Source of the DNA: Macrolepiota albuminosa
Taxonomy: Eukaryota; Basidiomycota; Agaricomycetes; Agaricales; Agaricaceae
Direction: 5' to 3'
Length of the DNA: 64,000 nt
Assembly: GCA_027475525.1 (NCBI GenBank)
Contig: JAMWFC010000032.1
Coordinates: forward strand, 620,001 to 684,000
The position numbers were made by a program, and so were the translations under genes. Positions 48,990 through 61,587 of the stretch are shown here, piece by piece. The notes under the pieces were generated by a model. That model did no database searches and was not told the DNA's origin. It worked only from the letters and a program-made list of their open reading frames with translations. Within the stretch, counting starts at the first letter, position 1. Each line of letters begins with the position of its first letter.

Positions 48990-50793
48990 CTATGGAAAGG
49001 AAACCTGTGAGTCATGGTCAAATGTTTGGAGATCGTAATGTTCGTGACGGAGGCCGATCTTTTGAGAGCTGCAGCTAGCGGTTGTAAAGCTGGGTGTTAG
49101 TACTGAAGAATGAGTGTTGCGCCTTTCATTGTGGTGGTTCCTACTGTTCAGCCTTTGAAAAGCATGAGTTGAAAGTAAGGGGAATAAAATGGAAAGGTAG
49201 AGTCACATTGCGACTGTGAAAAACCTCAATGGAAGTCAAGGAGTAAGACGGACATACTTACAGAAGGTATTGGCATATAGTTTGGTGACGTTGATATGAA
49301 ATGCAAGCCTGCAATAAGTTGATTAAACGACGAAATATTCCAATGAGTGGAGATGTCTGATTCACCATAACAAATTTCGAGGAGCAGCGTAGAAGGTTAT
49401 CAAAAGGAGAGACTGAATAAGGGTGACCAGAGCACCACGATAGATGACAAATCCCACAAGTCTTCTGAGGAGAGTATTGGTCCTACATTGTGAATCAACA
49501 TTGGGGCAACAAAGTCATGACCAGGCTGAAAGAAACTAACTCCGAAATTCCTGTTCTCGAGGCTGTAAGGTACAGGCACATCGCAATCGTTGCCAGAACG
49601 TCGGCAAGTGTACCAAACCCTTTAGCGAAACCGAAGAATATCTATAAAACGTCTCAGAGTATTAGCGAAGCGGGGTGTCCATTTTCATAGAAATACTGAC
49701 AGCAAACATGTCGTTCCTGTTTGAAAGGACTCCATGATGGAATACATACATCGACACCACGCACGCTGCGCCATCAAGTCAAGGAGGACGTCCAGAAAGA
49801 AAATAGCCATAACGTACCGACACCACCAGCTATATGTATGACGTGGAATGAATAAGCTTTAGAGATAATAGCAACTTAATGGAGCTTACCGAATGCCATG
49901 AAGGCACAACCACTCTGTCAAGCGAATGAGCTCTTGCACAAGAAAAATTGGGTTTCTTTCACGGACAATAGTTCCTAAAACAAGCCATCTTCCTTTATCC
50001 AGACGCTTGACTTACACAAAGGCTGAGTCCCAGTATGCTTGATCGTGCGTCAACATACCAATGTAAAGTTGATACACGAAGTACATTTGTGAGCTATTGC
50101 AGAATGAGAATTGAATTCACGATAAACGACACATCAAAACACTCACCTGAAAGTGATCATTGTTGAAACGAGGCATTCTGCTGAAAGCTCTCTAACATCA
50201 ATAAATATGTCAAGGGTAGCTTTTAACGGAATGTACTTGTAAACGTACGGTGTAACGGAATTAAAGGGCAGCAATGAGCCAAAGCTCGGGATCTGTTGTT
50301 GAAAAATCATCATCTCACGTTGCGAAAAAAGAATGACAAACGACGGGAGGACTGACCAGATAATAGTAGACGGATTGTGCTATTAATGCAGAAGAAGCAA
50401 AGTCCATGATTCTGCAAGCGCCTCAATTGAAACTTTCAGTTACAAAGAGAAGGAACAACAGACAACATAAAAACGGCCTGGATAAAAAAAAGGTAAGTAT
50501 AAAGATATTTCGGACAAGCAGTGATACATACAGTCCATCGCACAAGGAACCTATCTTTCTGCCCGGTGAAAAAATATATGTATCCTTGAACGATTGTAAT
50601 TCCACCCAGACTGTATAAAGCATCTTCAAAGCATGCCCAAAAAACGGCGGTGCGCTTGCTCACAATAAGGATATGACGAAACCTAATGCAAACAAAATGA
50701 GTTCCCGATGGCTGATAGCGAATGATGATCTGCACCCCAATAGATCGCCGCAAAAGTTTGTGAGAGGTCTATCCCTGGTGGAGACTCCGACAT
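48990..50793 (-). CDS. DUF6534-family seven-helix-like membrane protein
   Basis: ATG at 50793 (MSESPPGIDLSQTFAAIYW). Exons join as 'DALYSLGGITIVQGYIYFF', 'TGQKDRFLVRWT', 'DFASSALIAQSVYYYLIPSF', 'ELSAECLVSTMITFSSQMYF', 'VYQLYIGVKRLDKGRWLVLG', 'FGFAKGFGTLADVLATIAMC', 'TNTLLRRLVGFVIYRGALVT' and 'LAFHINVTKLYANTF'. This is the DUF6534 pattern of mushroom-forming fungi: about seven membrane helices and a charged C-terminal tail, here ending 'DLQTFDHDSQVSFP' at 48990. The function is unknown; the topology resembles a receptor, but no ligand or partner is established. A few short exons near the N-terminus and before the tail are only approximate. Confidence 0.75.
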
Positions 50794-52122
50794 ACAGTGC
50801 GTACAATGTCTAAGAGCACAAAGAATGAGGGGATGGAAAGGAAAGGCAAACTGAGTATAAGTAGTCGTATGAGATACAATAGATCCGGTATACGTAAAAA
50901 AGCACGGCTCTGTCATCCTGAGCACATCACGGCATGACGTCCATTTGACGAGAAGTAAAATAGATGCGCATACAAGTATTCCTGGGCTTTCGTCGATCTA
51001 TGTGTGTTAGAAAATCAGATCGTTGCACTCCACATGGCGAAGTGAAGGCTGGCATTGAGTCGGCCATCATAAGAGATTGCAGGCCTACACATTAAATCAA
51101 GCGGTCTGCACGGCAGAATGAGGTTTGACATGACTGATTGATTGTTGAGTCTAACGAGCAGGGCTGGGCAAGCTTTGTCCACATAAGTATTAATCCACGA
51201 TGCACTCTTGCCGTGCACGCTGCTCGGTTTATCTTCAGTGGATGCGGATAGTTCATCCAGAACGCGGCACGGGGAGGTAGCAGTTTACATAGCCGACGAA
51301 TTAAGGAATGGAAACGGCATACCTACTCAAGAGTAGACGCGATTAGAGTCACTTGACGTTGCTCGTACTTCTGATGACAGACGGAAGCGATTGTTCAAAA
51401 ATTGCGTACCGATCAATCAGCAGCCATATGCAGCGTCTTCTGAAGTCTCGAGACTTTCGAAGCCCATGAACCACGCAGGGAATCCAAACATCAACGGTTT
51501 GTCAAAAGCCCAGGTCCTGCAAGAAAATTGCGCATGTTAGGGGGACTCCTATAGTGAAAATATTCGTACCCTTCAAAATGTGAACCCCATTCAAGGGAAA
51601 TTACCACGTATCCTCGACAAAGTAGCTCTTTCCTCGTCGAACTTATTACATGGAGACTTGGTACTTTTTCAAGGTATATGAAATGACCATATTCTCGTCA
51701 AAGGGGATCGCTTCAATCCTGGAGATCTTTCAAGAGGGTTGCGGATGAAGAAAGGTTCAAGGTCTTTTCCCATTCAGAGCTCAGCGCCGCGTTGCTAGAA
51801 TCGAATGCAACAGCTACGTGTCATGACATCTGCAACGGATTGCACGGAATTCGAACCTGCAGGTGCATCCAAGCCCCCTGAAAGAGTTTCATGGCAAAGA
51901 TTGCATATGTATATATATATCCATCTTATGAACACCTCGGCAGGATAAAAATGTGGTTTCAAAGCAGAGTTTCCCGATATTACGATAAGACGAGCTACGA
52001 AATTCGTGCCGAATGCACGAATCGTAGCTCGTTACGATAAGACTCCGAGTAGATCTACTAAACTAGAATAGCAAGCTATTTTAGTTAGTAACATTATCAT
52101 CCCCTTTCGGATACGTATGTGA
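50794..52122. other. intergenic, contains a foldback palindrome
   Basis: 1.3 kb without a supported gene. The 3' end holds the palindrome at 51980-52043, close after the stop of the epimerase gene. Confidence 0.45.
51980..52043. repeat. palindrome flanked by 12-bp direct repeats
   Basis: Left arm 51990-52009 and right arm 52015-52032 are inverted complements apart from a 2-nt bulge, with a 5-nt loop CGAAT. The 12-mer TTACGATAAGAC occurs directly at 51980-51991 and 52032-52043, bracketing the palindrome. Confidence 0.85.
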
Positions 52123-53321
52123 CTAGTTCCTTTGAAACTCTTTGATGATGGACTCCAGACCACCTTCATCAACACCAAACCCCAAGCCCAGAGCATATGT
52201 GTTATCAAATTTTGATGGCCATGACGAGACCACACTACGATTAACGGGATCATCCTTGAATTTAAGAAACGCAAGTGCCTCTTTCCCCGCAACCCTTTCA
52301 AGCGCCAAAATCTCATCTCGCACGGTTGCAGTGAAACCTGGGAGGCATACAACGCGTGTATGTGATGGAAACTGTTCCGCAGGAATGTGTTTCGCGTGTA
52401 CGAGATTTGCAATGGTGACTTGGGGGCTTGCAAGCCAGAGAGGAAGGTCGAGTGCAGGTGAATCGAGAGAGTCTCCAATTGGGCATGTAGCTTCAAGGCC
52501 TTGCAGTGGCTCGCGGATGATACCTTTTGTAAGATACCACTTAGGAAACAACAAGAAGATGAGCACTATTCTCACCAGAGATAAATGCGGAAGTAGCGAG
52601 CGAGGGCGGTCCAGGCCGGACGACAATGGTAGGAAGACGAAGGATACGGCCATCAATGAAGCCGCGGCGTGTGTATTCGTTGATGAATAGCTCTGAAGTG
52701 AGTTTTCCCAAGCCATATGCACTTTCTGGAGTGGCGATTGTGGAAGGAGTTAATAAATTAGGCTGGTGATGTCACGTCAATATACAATGAGCAGATGAGG
52801 AATTAGGAACGCACAAGAGGACCTCCGTAGACTGCTAGCGATGATGTAAAAATGAATTTTATGAGACGACCACTCGGATGTTGTTTCTGCCTTATAATGT
52901 CCAGGAGTAGACGCACAGAATCAACATTGACCTGGAATATATGTCAGTGATGGGTGATTTCTTCATTTCCTGGGTGTGCTTTCACCTTCAAACCGAGGTC
53001 AAAATCATCCTCTGATCCACGGGACATAATTCCATGAAGACAATAGACAGTATCAGGAATTCCAAGACGAGTATTGAAAAGTGCTTCCACCTGAAGTTCA
53101 TCGGTCATATCAGTCTTGAGGGCGACGCTATCCACATCTGCAACTGTCTTAGGTTCGGCGATGTCGGCAAGGATTAGCTGCAGATTTTTTGTCCTGTCAT
53201 CATCTTTGAGTACACGAGTCAACTATTGTTTTTGAGCATTCATCAATGCAAAGACCCAATTAACACGTACGAGACTGCCAAGCCAACCGGCAGCACCAGT
53301 GATAAGAACGACATTAGACAT
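52123..53321 (-). CDS. NAD-dependent epimerase/dehydratase, D-erythronate dehydrogenase-like
   Basis: ATG at 53321 gives 'MSNVVLITGAAGWLGSLV', the Rossmann GxxGxxG of extended short-chain dehydrogenases. Later motifs are 'DTVYCLHGIMSRGSEDDFDL', 'FIFTSSLAVYGG' (catalytic Ser), 'ESAYGLGKLTSELFINEYTR' (YxxxK) and 'RLPTIVVRPG'. The C-terminus 'SWPSKFDNTYALGLGFGVDE' resembles the DenD group, which oxidises D-erythronate to 2-oxo-tetronate in bacterial four-carbon sugar-acid catabolism. It is about 330 residues, probably cytosolic. The class II aldolase gene lies just upstream on the same strand, its stop 174 bp from this ATG, which supports a shared pathway. The exact substrate is inference from these motifs and the neighbour. 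Confidence 0.8.
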
Positions 53322-53495
53322 TGCTAACTAGGTGCAGGTACCAAAAGCTGAACGAGGCCGCGAGGTGATAAGTCGGCCATGTGCTCGAATGGGACACGTT
53401 TCAAATGTAACACTTGCTCATACAGACAGAGTATTTCAAATCTCAGGATAACGATAATATGTCGGTCCGAGTAAACATGGATCTTCCAACAAGCA

Positions 53496-54680
53496 TCAAG
53501 CGTCGGCTTTGCCGGCTGACCCAAAAAGGATGAAAAATCGCTCGCACACGCTTGCGAATGCCTCGGTTGCTGCCTCTTGTGCTTCAGGGAACGACTTCGT
53601 AGAGATACAATCTCCCAAAGTTTTCGCATAGGGATCACGAGCCCAACTGTTCACGTTGATCTTTCAACGTAAATAAGTATAATGTTGGGAAACTCAGACG
53701 GTCAACACACCTTACTCACGCCGTTCCTGATGCATTGTGTAAAAACCTCATCAGGAAGCCCGTCAGTGCCATGCAAGCAAAGCGGAATCCGGCCCTGGTA
53801 TACTTTATGCAGCTCCTCTAAACTGCATACATTACCATAAACATATGGAAAGGCTATTAAGGACTCCCACTCACATGTGTTGTCGGAAGTTTGGAGGGCT
53901 CAGATAAGTCCCATGGAGGTTACCGATACTGGGTGCCAGGATGGCTGCACCGGTCCTATAAAAGGTAACTCGAATGCTCTGTTGATGATCATTCACTTAC
54001 CCTTTCATGAACGCCTCGGCTTTCCCAGGGTCAGTAAGCTTGGCATCGGAAATCACACGGAGACCAGCTTCGCCCCCTTCAAGCCGGCCGAGTTCGACCT
54101 CAACGGGCATACCTAATTTGCGCGCGCGTTCGACATATGGGCGGGCTAGGTTAATGTTCTCTTCATCAGTCTGAGAAGTAATAAGATCTCTGAAGTCACA
54201 TTTGTTCGAGATGTACCTCCGCATGACTCGCGTCAACCATGATAGTGTCAAAAGTGATTCCTTGCTCAGCGAGGCTAAACGCGAGCTCAATATGCTCCGG
54301 ATCGGTAGCATGATCGAGATGAACAGCAATTGGAACAGATGCTTGGTGAGCACTGTATGACAGATTCAGAAAAGATGGGGAATGTAAAGAGGAATAACGT
54401 ACTTACAGATCGAGGCAAAATCTGAGGAAAGGTCCTTTGCCATAAGCAAGAGTTACGGGAAAAAGCATAAGTATTGCAGGGCTCCTGCATCGCTCGGCAG
54501 CACGCACAAAAGCGATTACCATTCCAGCATCATAGCTGTTGCCAATGCTTCATTAGTATCTACGACAAGCGAACAACAAAACCCGAAGATGAAATACCAG
54601 ACTTGAGCTAGAACACCATAGCCCTCGTGTTCAGCTTTTGACAGGATGTCGAGCGTACGGTTTCCAGGAAAGCCTTCCAT
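53496..54680 (-). CDS. class II (zinc) ketose-bisphosphate aldolase-like protein
   Basis: ATG at 54680 (MEGFPGNRTLDILSKAEHEG). After an intron: 'CYDAGMVIAFVRAAERCRSP', 'AILMLFPVTLAYGKGPFLRF', 'IAVHLDHATDPEHIELAFSL' (zinc-binding HLDHA), 'FDTIMVDASHAEEENINLAR', 'PVEVELGRLEGGEAGL', 'IPLCLHGTDGLPDEVFTQCI' and 'NGVSKINVNSWARDPYAKTL'. These are class II fructose/tagatose-bisphosphate aldolase landmarks, including the HG(T/S) and N-x-N substrate loops. The likely reaction is a zinc-dependent aldol cleavage of a phosphorylated sugar acid or ketose. In some fungi this domain is fused to dehydrogenase and kinase domains; here it stands alone beside the epimerase gene. A Zn2Cys6 regulator is transcribed divergently 975 bp away. 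Confidence 0.82.
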
Positions 54681-55655
54681 AAAGAGGGAAAACCCACAAG
54701 TATTAAGCGCGCTATAGCTCAGAAAAAAGTAATGACAAATGTGGCTGAACACGTTATAGCCGAAGTTTAGCACAGGGTCAAGGTAGACTATAATTGAACG
54801 CCGCACAGCTGTATTTTTTCGAACAGGATCCGTCGAACATGACATGCGTGCTTGCTAGCTGTCGGCGGCAGAGATTCCGAGATAGATACCGGCCCGAAAT
54901 GTCCGGCCCGTGGCAAGTATTTACCACGGTTTTACTTTTTTCCAACCGTGTGGTGAAGGCGAAATGGAGAACACTTTCAATTATTTATGCTTTTGTCATG
55001 TACTCTGAGTCCATCTGGCCAGGTCTGCTCTATCAGGGTACTCACTACTCAAACTTCAATCATTTTAACGGGTTTCCTTTCAGAATTCATAGCTATTTCC
55101 TGAAGTGACCATGTGAGTGTGCTATGGTCTTGTTCCGAGGATGATTTCCTCTCATTCGTGTTCTGATTCTCAAGTTTGAATAACGTAGAGCCGTTATCGA
55201 AAAACCATATGGAATGTGTGCAACGTCTTCCTATCACGTCCTGCGATGAAAATGAACATCAATGAAACTTACGCCACTCAGGTTTGTAATTATCGTGGTC
55301 GAAGGACCGAATTCACTGCTTGCGGGTGGAGACTTCAATTGACAACGAACTAGCCTCGATCAGTCTGCAGCGATTTTATGACCGAGAAAGCAGTATGGAG
55401 GCTTGAAAAGATTGTTGGAACGTGTCCTCAAAGGTCCTCAACCATTGATGGTGCAGTTGAATCATCTGGACCTCGTGTGATGGACATTTAACCCCTGACG
55501 CTTAAAATTGAAAAGTTGATCCGGGAGACCATATGTCTTCCGTCAGTCGATTCTGGGGGGTTTATGCTTTCTAATTCTAAACCTACTTATATAGCCAAGA
55601 TAATGGCAGTTAATTCCATTTGTATCCAAACTGCTCTTCCTCCACAACCGCCATC
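54681..55655. other. divergent promoter region between aldolase and Zn2Cys6 regulator
   Basis: About 975 bp with no coding signal; both flanking genes read outward, so it must hold both promoters. Confidence 0.5.
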
Positions 55656-58600
55656 ATGTCCGACTCCTCTACGGTGTCTGCTTCGCCTCCTTCTGAATCA
55701 AGACGTCTGCAGTCGCCTGCACCAGCTAACGAGAAGCGTGTCTCACTTGCCTGCTTACGCTGTCGCACAAAACGCGCAAGATGTTCGGGAGACAAGCCCG
55801 TCTGCAGGGCATGCGAAAAGGCGAAGGAGGAATGCATCTGGCCCAGTGGACGGCGCAGGAAGAGGACGCGCAAAGAAATGGAGGAGGAGGAACGCCGCGA
55901 ACGGCTTGCTTCATCTGCGGCAGACAGTCTTGGATATCGCGGTAGGCGCACGCCGGTGCACTCAACGGGATGGGTAAGATGCCTATCGCATGATGCTATG
56001 TTAACTCGGTGTCCTAAACTAGCGTCAGGCCGAGCAGATGTCTGTTGAGCCCTATCTAGAGCCGATATCCTGGGAGTATCCAGCGACTGCTTGGCCAAAT
56101 GCGGCAAATGCGCCCACAAGTCACCCTGTGCCAGGGTCCTCCCCATCCAATGCAGTCTCTCCCCTGTTTGCCGACATGGGCAACAGGGAGTACCCTCGAT
56201 CACGTCCACTATCTTACCCTGAAGGTGATCAACCAACTCAGGATGATCAGTATTATCAGAGATATGTGAGATTGAACGCGTTTTTCCCTTGAAGGTATTC
56301 ATGACATTGACTAGCAACATGGGAGCTCCGCGCCGGCACCAGCACCGTACGCATTTCCTTCTGCCATATATTCCATATCGACTCATAAGTTGCCTTCAGA
56401 CCAGGCCTGAATTGTCTGTCTTTAAAATTACCCGACCCTCATACCAGCCGACCTGCGAATTGCTCCCTGCCGCGGTTCAGTTCGAACCATAGTCCGCCTT
56501 CTCCAATAGCCCGCGAGCTTGACGACATGTTCGACGACATTGGCTTTCCATACCCTCATCTATATATCCCATTGTTGGACTCCTTCTTCCAAACTATGAG
56601 CCGCCATTTTCCTAGTATTAACCGCAAACGAATAGAAGAGCGCCTTAAAAACGGTACAATGTCCGCTTTTTTCCTCAACTGTGCGTTCAGTTCCCCTTCG
56701 TTATACTTATCAATTGGTTGAGAGATGTGCACACCTAGGTATCTGTGCACTGGCTGCTAGGCACGTATCATGATAGCCCTTTGCATCGTAAAGCTGATTA
56801 TCTCGGCACAGATTCCTCCCATCGGCTAGAGATGACCCAGCCAGAGTAAGAATTTGATTTTTACCGACATTCTTCCTCATAAGCTTTAACTGGCGTTTTC
56901 TTAGGCCTGTGCTCCTTACATCGCGAAGGCACAAGAAATGATCATTGTTCTAATACACCTGCCAACGACAGATGTTGTGACGGGACTACTTTTATTGGCA
57001 TGGGCAAGTTATGGTCAGGTAAGCTCTTACTTTCATTTACGATACCTCTTTGTCGTTTAAACGTGCGTCAGAACTCCGAAAGTGGACTATGGGTATGTCA
57101 TCTTGGAGAGACCATATGGATTAATAGCTAAAAGGAGTGCATCATCCAATAGCAATACTCCGGGTGGGTAGCGTAATTCGGTGAATTCTGATTGACACAT
57201 CTGATAAGGGCATTCAGGATGGCCATCCGAATGGCAATAGACCTTGGGCTTCATGAGGTAACGAACGTTTGTCTCGATAAACCGACGTCTTAACGACGAT
57301 CATCCCCATCAGGTGTTTGAGCCGTACATGTCAAAGGCTCACGTCACGAGAGCCCGTCTGCTCTTCTGGAGTCTTTTCGTCACAGTGAGTTTCCCCGTCC
57401 GTCACCTGGCATTAGTTGCCTGATTGGACTTTCCCCGCGCTTCCACAGGATCGTATCCTAGCGTTCACAACAGGCAGGCCACCCACCATTCCCGAAGAAA
57501 TAATAGAAATACCACTTCCTACGGATGAGGACTTCATTCCCGATCCAGCTCGGGCAGACGTTGGAGATGGTGAAGAGGTCCCACAGCCTACGCCCTTTGT
57601 GCACATGGTGCGCCTGATAGTCTTGTGCGGTCGGATCACGACTGTCCTCGCTGGCTGTCGTGGAGAAACGCGCACGCTTCTGCCACACGTGGGGAACAGG
57701 AATACTGAGAAATTGAAAGAATTGCAAGCAGAGCTGGTGCAGTTCTATGCCGAGTTGTCGGATGCAATGAAATGGAGCGTTGATGCGTTCAAGCATCAGG
57801 AGGCGCGTGGTCATGGGGTGCGTGTCTCAAGCTTTTCAATTTTTGTCACATGTACAGATGCTTGAGTGTAAAAGGATTCCTTTTTGACGTTACATTTGTG
57901 GGCGAATACAGTTCTGGCGGTTTCTTTTCATCCAGAACTCCAGGAACGACCAGAGGGGAACTTCTCACCAATAACTCAGGACGTCGAACGCTCAACAAAG
58001 TTATCGCTGTCAAGCTCTCGGGTCATTGCAGAGTGCCTAGTTTTTGCCGACCTGTTCGCTTCTCATTCATATGTGCGCAACAACTTTCCTTTGCAACACG
58101 CGGTGACTCACAATAGTACAGCTTACCAGCCCTTTTGCGGTGCAGCCGATATACGTTGCCAGCCTTGCTTTCATTTATGACATGAAGTCCTCATCGACGG
58201 CTCTCAACACTTCTGCTGAGAATAAACCAAACCATACTGTCGATAACCTGCTCAACACCCTCGCACGACAGAACCTCGCGGTGCTCACCAAGGCCCTCCA
58301 GCGTATGGAACATTATTGGGTTGGTATCTCCGGTGTGACTGATATCCTGGAGCAACATGCAGCTGGTAAATCCCGTTCGTTCGCACTATACTATAGCTGA
58401 TCTAAGTGCTGGTATCTGCTATGTAGGCTTGGGCTTCCAGCGTATTGACGCATCTCGAAAAGCTTGTCTACCAGATCTTCTGCCGGATAGACCTCTTATC
58501 TTTACCAGTACGTCGATCATCCTTTGACGATGTCAAGGTGTGAATTTATTCGAATCCATCATTGTAGACGCGACGTATACACAGCGTCCGCCTTCATTGA

Positions 58601-58800
58601 TAGCATCACAAGCCCCTTCAACGTTGCCACCTTCAATGATTCTGGATTCCGGAGATACAAGTGCGTGACAACAATGTTAATTTCTTGGATAGTTTTAACC
58701 ACGCACAAATAGTTCCCCTCATGCTATGAACGTCCAGGGCTCCCTGAATCAGATCACTGGCGATTACCACAACGGAGGATTTCTTCCACGTTGCATCTAG
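55656..58800 (+). CDS. Zn2Cys6 transcription factor with fungal-specific regulatory domain
   Basis: ATG at 55656 (MSDSSTVSASPPSESRRL). The binuclear zinc cluster is C-x2-C-x6-C-x6-C-x2-C-x6-C in 'ACLRCRTKRARC...KPVCRACEKAKEEC', followed by a basic linker 'RRRKRTRKE'. After several introns the fungal-specific domain shows 'DDIGFPYPHLYIPLLDSFF', 'MAIRMAIDLGLHE' and 'ARLLFWSLFVTDRILAFTTG' (the conserved R..W..F..DR helix). It ends 'ITGDYHNGGFLPRCI' at 58800. Proteins of this class bind CGG-type half sites and often control the metabolic genes beside them. The divergent aldolase/epimerase pair is therefore the likely target; this is inference. Confidence 0.85.
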
Positions 58801-59180
58801 AAGGGGTGCATCTTATCTCCGGCTACAGTTACAGCGACACCAAATTAGACGGAACAACTCCTCCTATTAAGACCGGAAGGATGTGATGATGTTACGGTTT
58901 ACTTATGATTTGTACAACTAACTCATGCTGCCTGCTTTTTTGATTCTTTCCTTATTCACAACTGAAATGCATGTATATTACCCAGCAGTTATTCGATATA
59001 TATCCTGTGGTCCCGTTCATGGTAATCTTGTATCTAATACTTATACCGTTAGAGTGTATTGTGTATAGTCATCCGTCCGTCCATAGATCACTGTTCAATA
59101 TAGATAGAGATGGTTGTGTGTTGAGTTATGCCTTTGGGGTATGAGGGGGTTCGCGAGTCTTCTTAAGCTTTGCCAATTAG
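58801..59180. other. convergent 3' region
   Basis: 3' flanks of the Zn2Cys6 gene and the EamA transporter gene; no coding signal. Confidence 0.5.
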
Positions 59181-61088
59181 TCAGTCCTCTTCGTCGCCGC
59201 CTGCTTTGCTACAAGACTTTCGTGCAGGCTCTACCTCTACATCTCCACATCCAGTTTTGCTTTGCTCTTCTGCGTGAGCTTCCAAAAGACCGTCAAGCAA
59301 TCCTTCCTCAAGATCGCTTTCCGAAACCCCACTGAGCCTGACATTGCTCTTGGTCTGTGCCTTCCGAGTATCTTGCTTCGAGAACTTACCAAATCGAGTA
59401 CTCAGCAGACTTTAGCGTGTGAAAGGGAAAGAAGCTTACACCGACGTAGAGCGCGGAAACAATGATGATGAACGTGCCGGTTAGTGAGAGGAAGGAGGAT
59501 TCAGTTTCGAAAAAAATCCTTTCAAGGATGCTGGCAAACACGATCTTGAGAAAGTGAACATTTGAGTGATTGGCACGTGTGAACAGATGGACAAGTACCT
59601 GAGTATATATCGCGATACTTCCTCGCCCCGCGGTCTCTCGCTGAAGTCCCATTGTAAGTAAAGTCTGACACATATTGCTCAATATTAGCACCGAGAAGAG
59701 ACGGAGGATTTATTACTTGGGCGATAAAACCAAATACACCGATCATAATCAGCATAGCGGCCCATTCAATCTTCGTTGGTATGACGATGGGCGTCTTTTG
59801 GACGAGCATACTGAGAGCAATGAAGTGAATGACAATACGAACTGATGAATATATACGAACCCAATGACTGCGGCAATGACACTTTGTGAAGAAAAAGACA
59901 TCATCGCGTGCAAAGGATGCGCACGCTTCCCCATTGCCGTGATGGAAATATCTTTAAACATGATATAGATAGAATCTTTGATTTCCAAGTATTACGTACA
60001 AGCACCAGTTGCACCAAGGACACCGAGCATTGCAACGCTGACAACGTGACAAGTGGTTGGGGAGAAGTTGATTCAAAGGAAGAAAGATTGTCCACAAACC
60101 AGACTGCAATGAGCCTTTGTTCAGGCGTAACTTGGTCCAAACCTTGTGCAAAGGAAAAATCGTATTCGTTGATGACGAAGTTAGATGGACTTGTTTGCTT
60201 GAAGAGAAATGAGGGACGAGCGATGAGAACGACACCAACGAGACTGCAGACTAGGTAACAGTTAGTGAAGATGGAATAACACACGCAAAATCAGACGCAC
60301 GGCTTGCTAGAGCCTGAGAAATTGTGTAGTTCTCCTTGAGAAACATTGCCCCAGCGATGCCCGTACATAATGGCACCAAAAAGGTGAGAACGGTTGCGTC
60401 AGAGAGGGACAGGAATCGTAGGGAGTAATAGATGCCGAAAAGTCCGAAGAACCTACATGGGGTTCATGAATACTGTATGTCAGAGGCTGCTGTAAAGACA
60501 AACCCCGAGAAACCCCGGAACACAAGTAGCAAACGAATGCCCTTTGGACCTAGCCACGGGTGAGGAACTTTGGTGACGAGCCTATTCGAGAATCAAAACT
60601 TGTATACGTCAATACGAATTCGAGGAGTTCCACAAACATGTATATAAGTGAGAAGACATAGGTGATGAGCTGAAGGACAGTTGAGCTTCTAGAGAACATC
60701 AATGGTGGTAATAGCATACCATTCTGACAGTAATCAACTGTAGCATCGTCAGTATAGATCAACCCCTGGCATTCGCCACGGACATACGTACCTCTAACGT
60801 CGGCACGGGAGGGTCAATGCTGTTGAGAATCTTCACAGCCACGTTCATCATCGAGAAAAAAGCTTGAGAGGCTATGATAAGGAGTAGTCCCGCATTCGCG
60901 TCGAAGGTCGCAGCCAGAGTCAAGCTATGGTTTCGGAACCATGTATGATTCTGCCCCTCAAATTCTTCTGGAGGTGTGGGTGGTTCTGATGTAATAACTA
61001 TTGAAGAAGTTCCAGTAGTCATTTGTGATTGGTGGAAGTCCGAAGCTTCAGAGGAAGGTACTGCAACGAGTCCAGAACGTGGCGACAT
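59181..61088 (-). CDS. EamA/DMT-type membrane transporter
   Basis: ATG at 61088 (MSPRSGLVAVPSSEASDFHQ). A hydrophilic N-terminus leads into 'AGLLLIIASQAFFSMMNVAV' and 'KILNSIDPPVPTLE', the start of the first EamA repeat. It continues with 'FFGLFGIYYSLRFLSLSDAT' and 'TFLVPLCTGIAGAMFLKENY'. The second repeat has 'VAMLGVLGATGAYTTIRAMG', 'HAMMSFSSQSVIAAVIGML' and 'QTLLTMGLQRETAGRGSIAI'. That makes about ten membrane helices, the drug/metabolite exporter fold shared with the SLC35G group. The last intron (donor GTAAGC) leads to an acidic cytosolic tail ending 'KSCSKAGGDEED' at 59181. The substrate is unknown. It closes the possible catabolic neighbourhood but may be unrelated to it. Confidence 0.82.
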
Positions 61089-61587
61089 GATGTTTTCTGG
61101 GACGAAGAACTTCTAGCTCGCACGACGAACAGAAAAAATGCCTGATATAGGGTAAAAAAGGAGGTAAGGAGGCCGAACGATCGACCGACATGAACCGCAC
61201 GACATTGTTCAACGGAATGATGAAATCAGCGGGTAATCATGATGGACGAAAAATTGCCGGTAGCCGCCCGACGCTCATCCAAACGATATCAAATCAAAAT
61301 CAAAACTCGAAAGTGAAATGAAATCCAATTTTAGCATCAAAGCTGAAAATGGTTACAAATCTAAACGTCTATCTAACTATGAAGGACCTCACCGAACAAA
61401 ACTATTTCGTTTTCAGTGATTTGATTGTTTTCAACTGTCAGAGGTTGGGGTGCTGCTAGAGGTGCATAGCGTACAATATGTATATATACGTAAACTACGT
61501 GGTGCCGTCGGCTAATTTAGTCTTGTCGCGTTCGTCTTCCATCGGTCAGCGTTTCCGTTTCCACAGTCTCTATTTTCGTCCTCCACG
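61089..61587. other. upstream region of the EamA gene
   Basis: No coding signal; CpG dinucleotides are normal here, in contrast to the block that begins at 61588. Confidence 0.5.

Noticed and set aside
55610..56386. 258-codon minus-strand open frame
   Set aside because: Antisense to the Zn2Cys6 cluster and linker of the regulator gene; no motif of its own.
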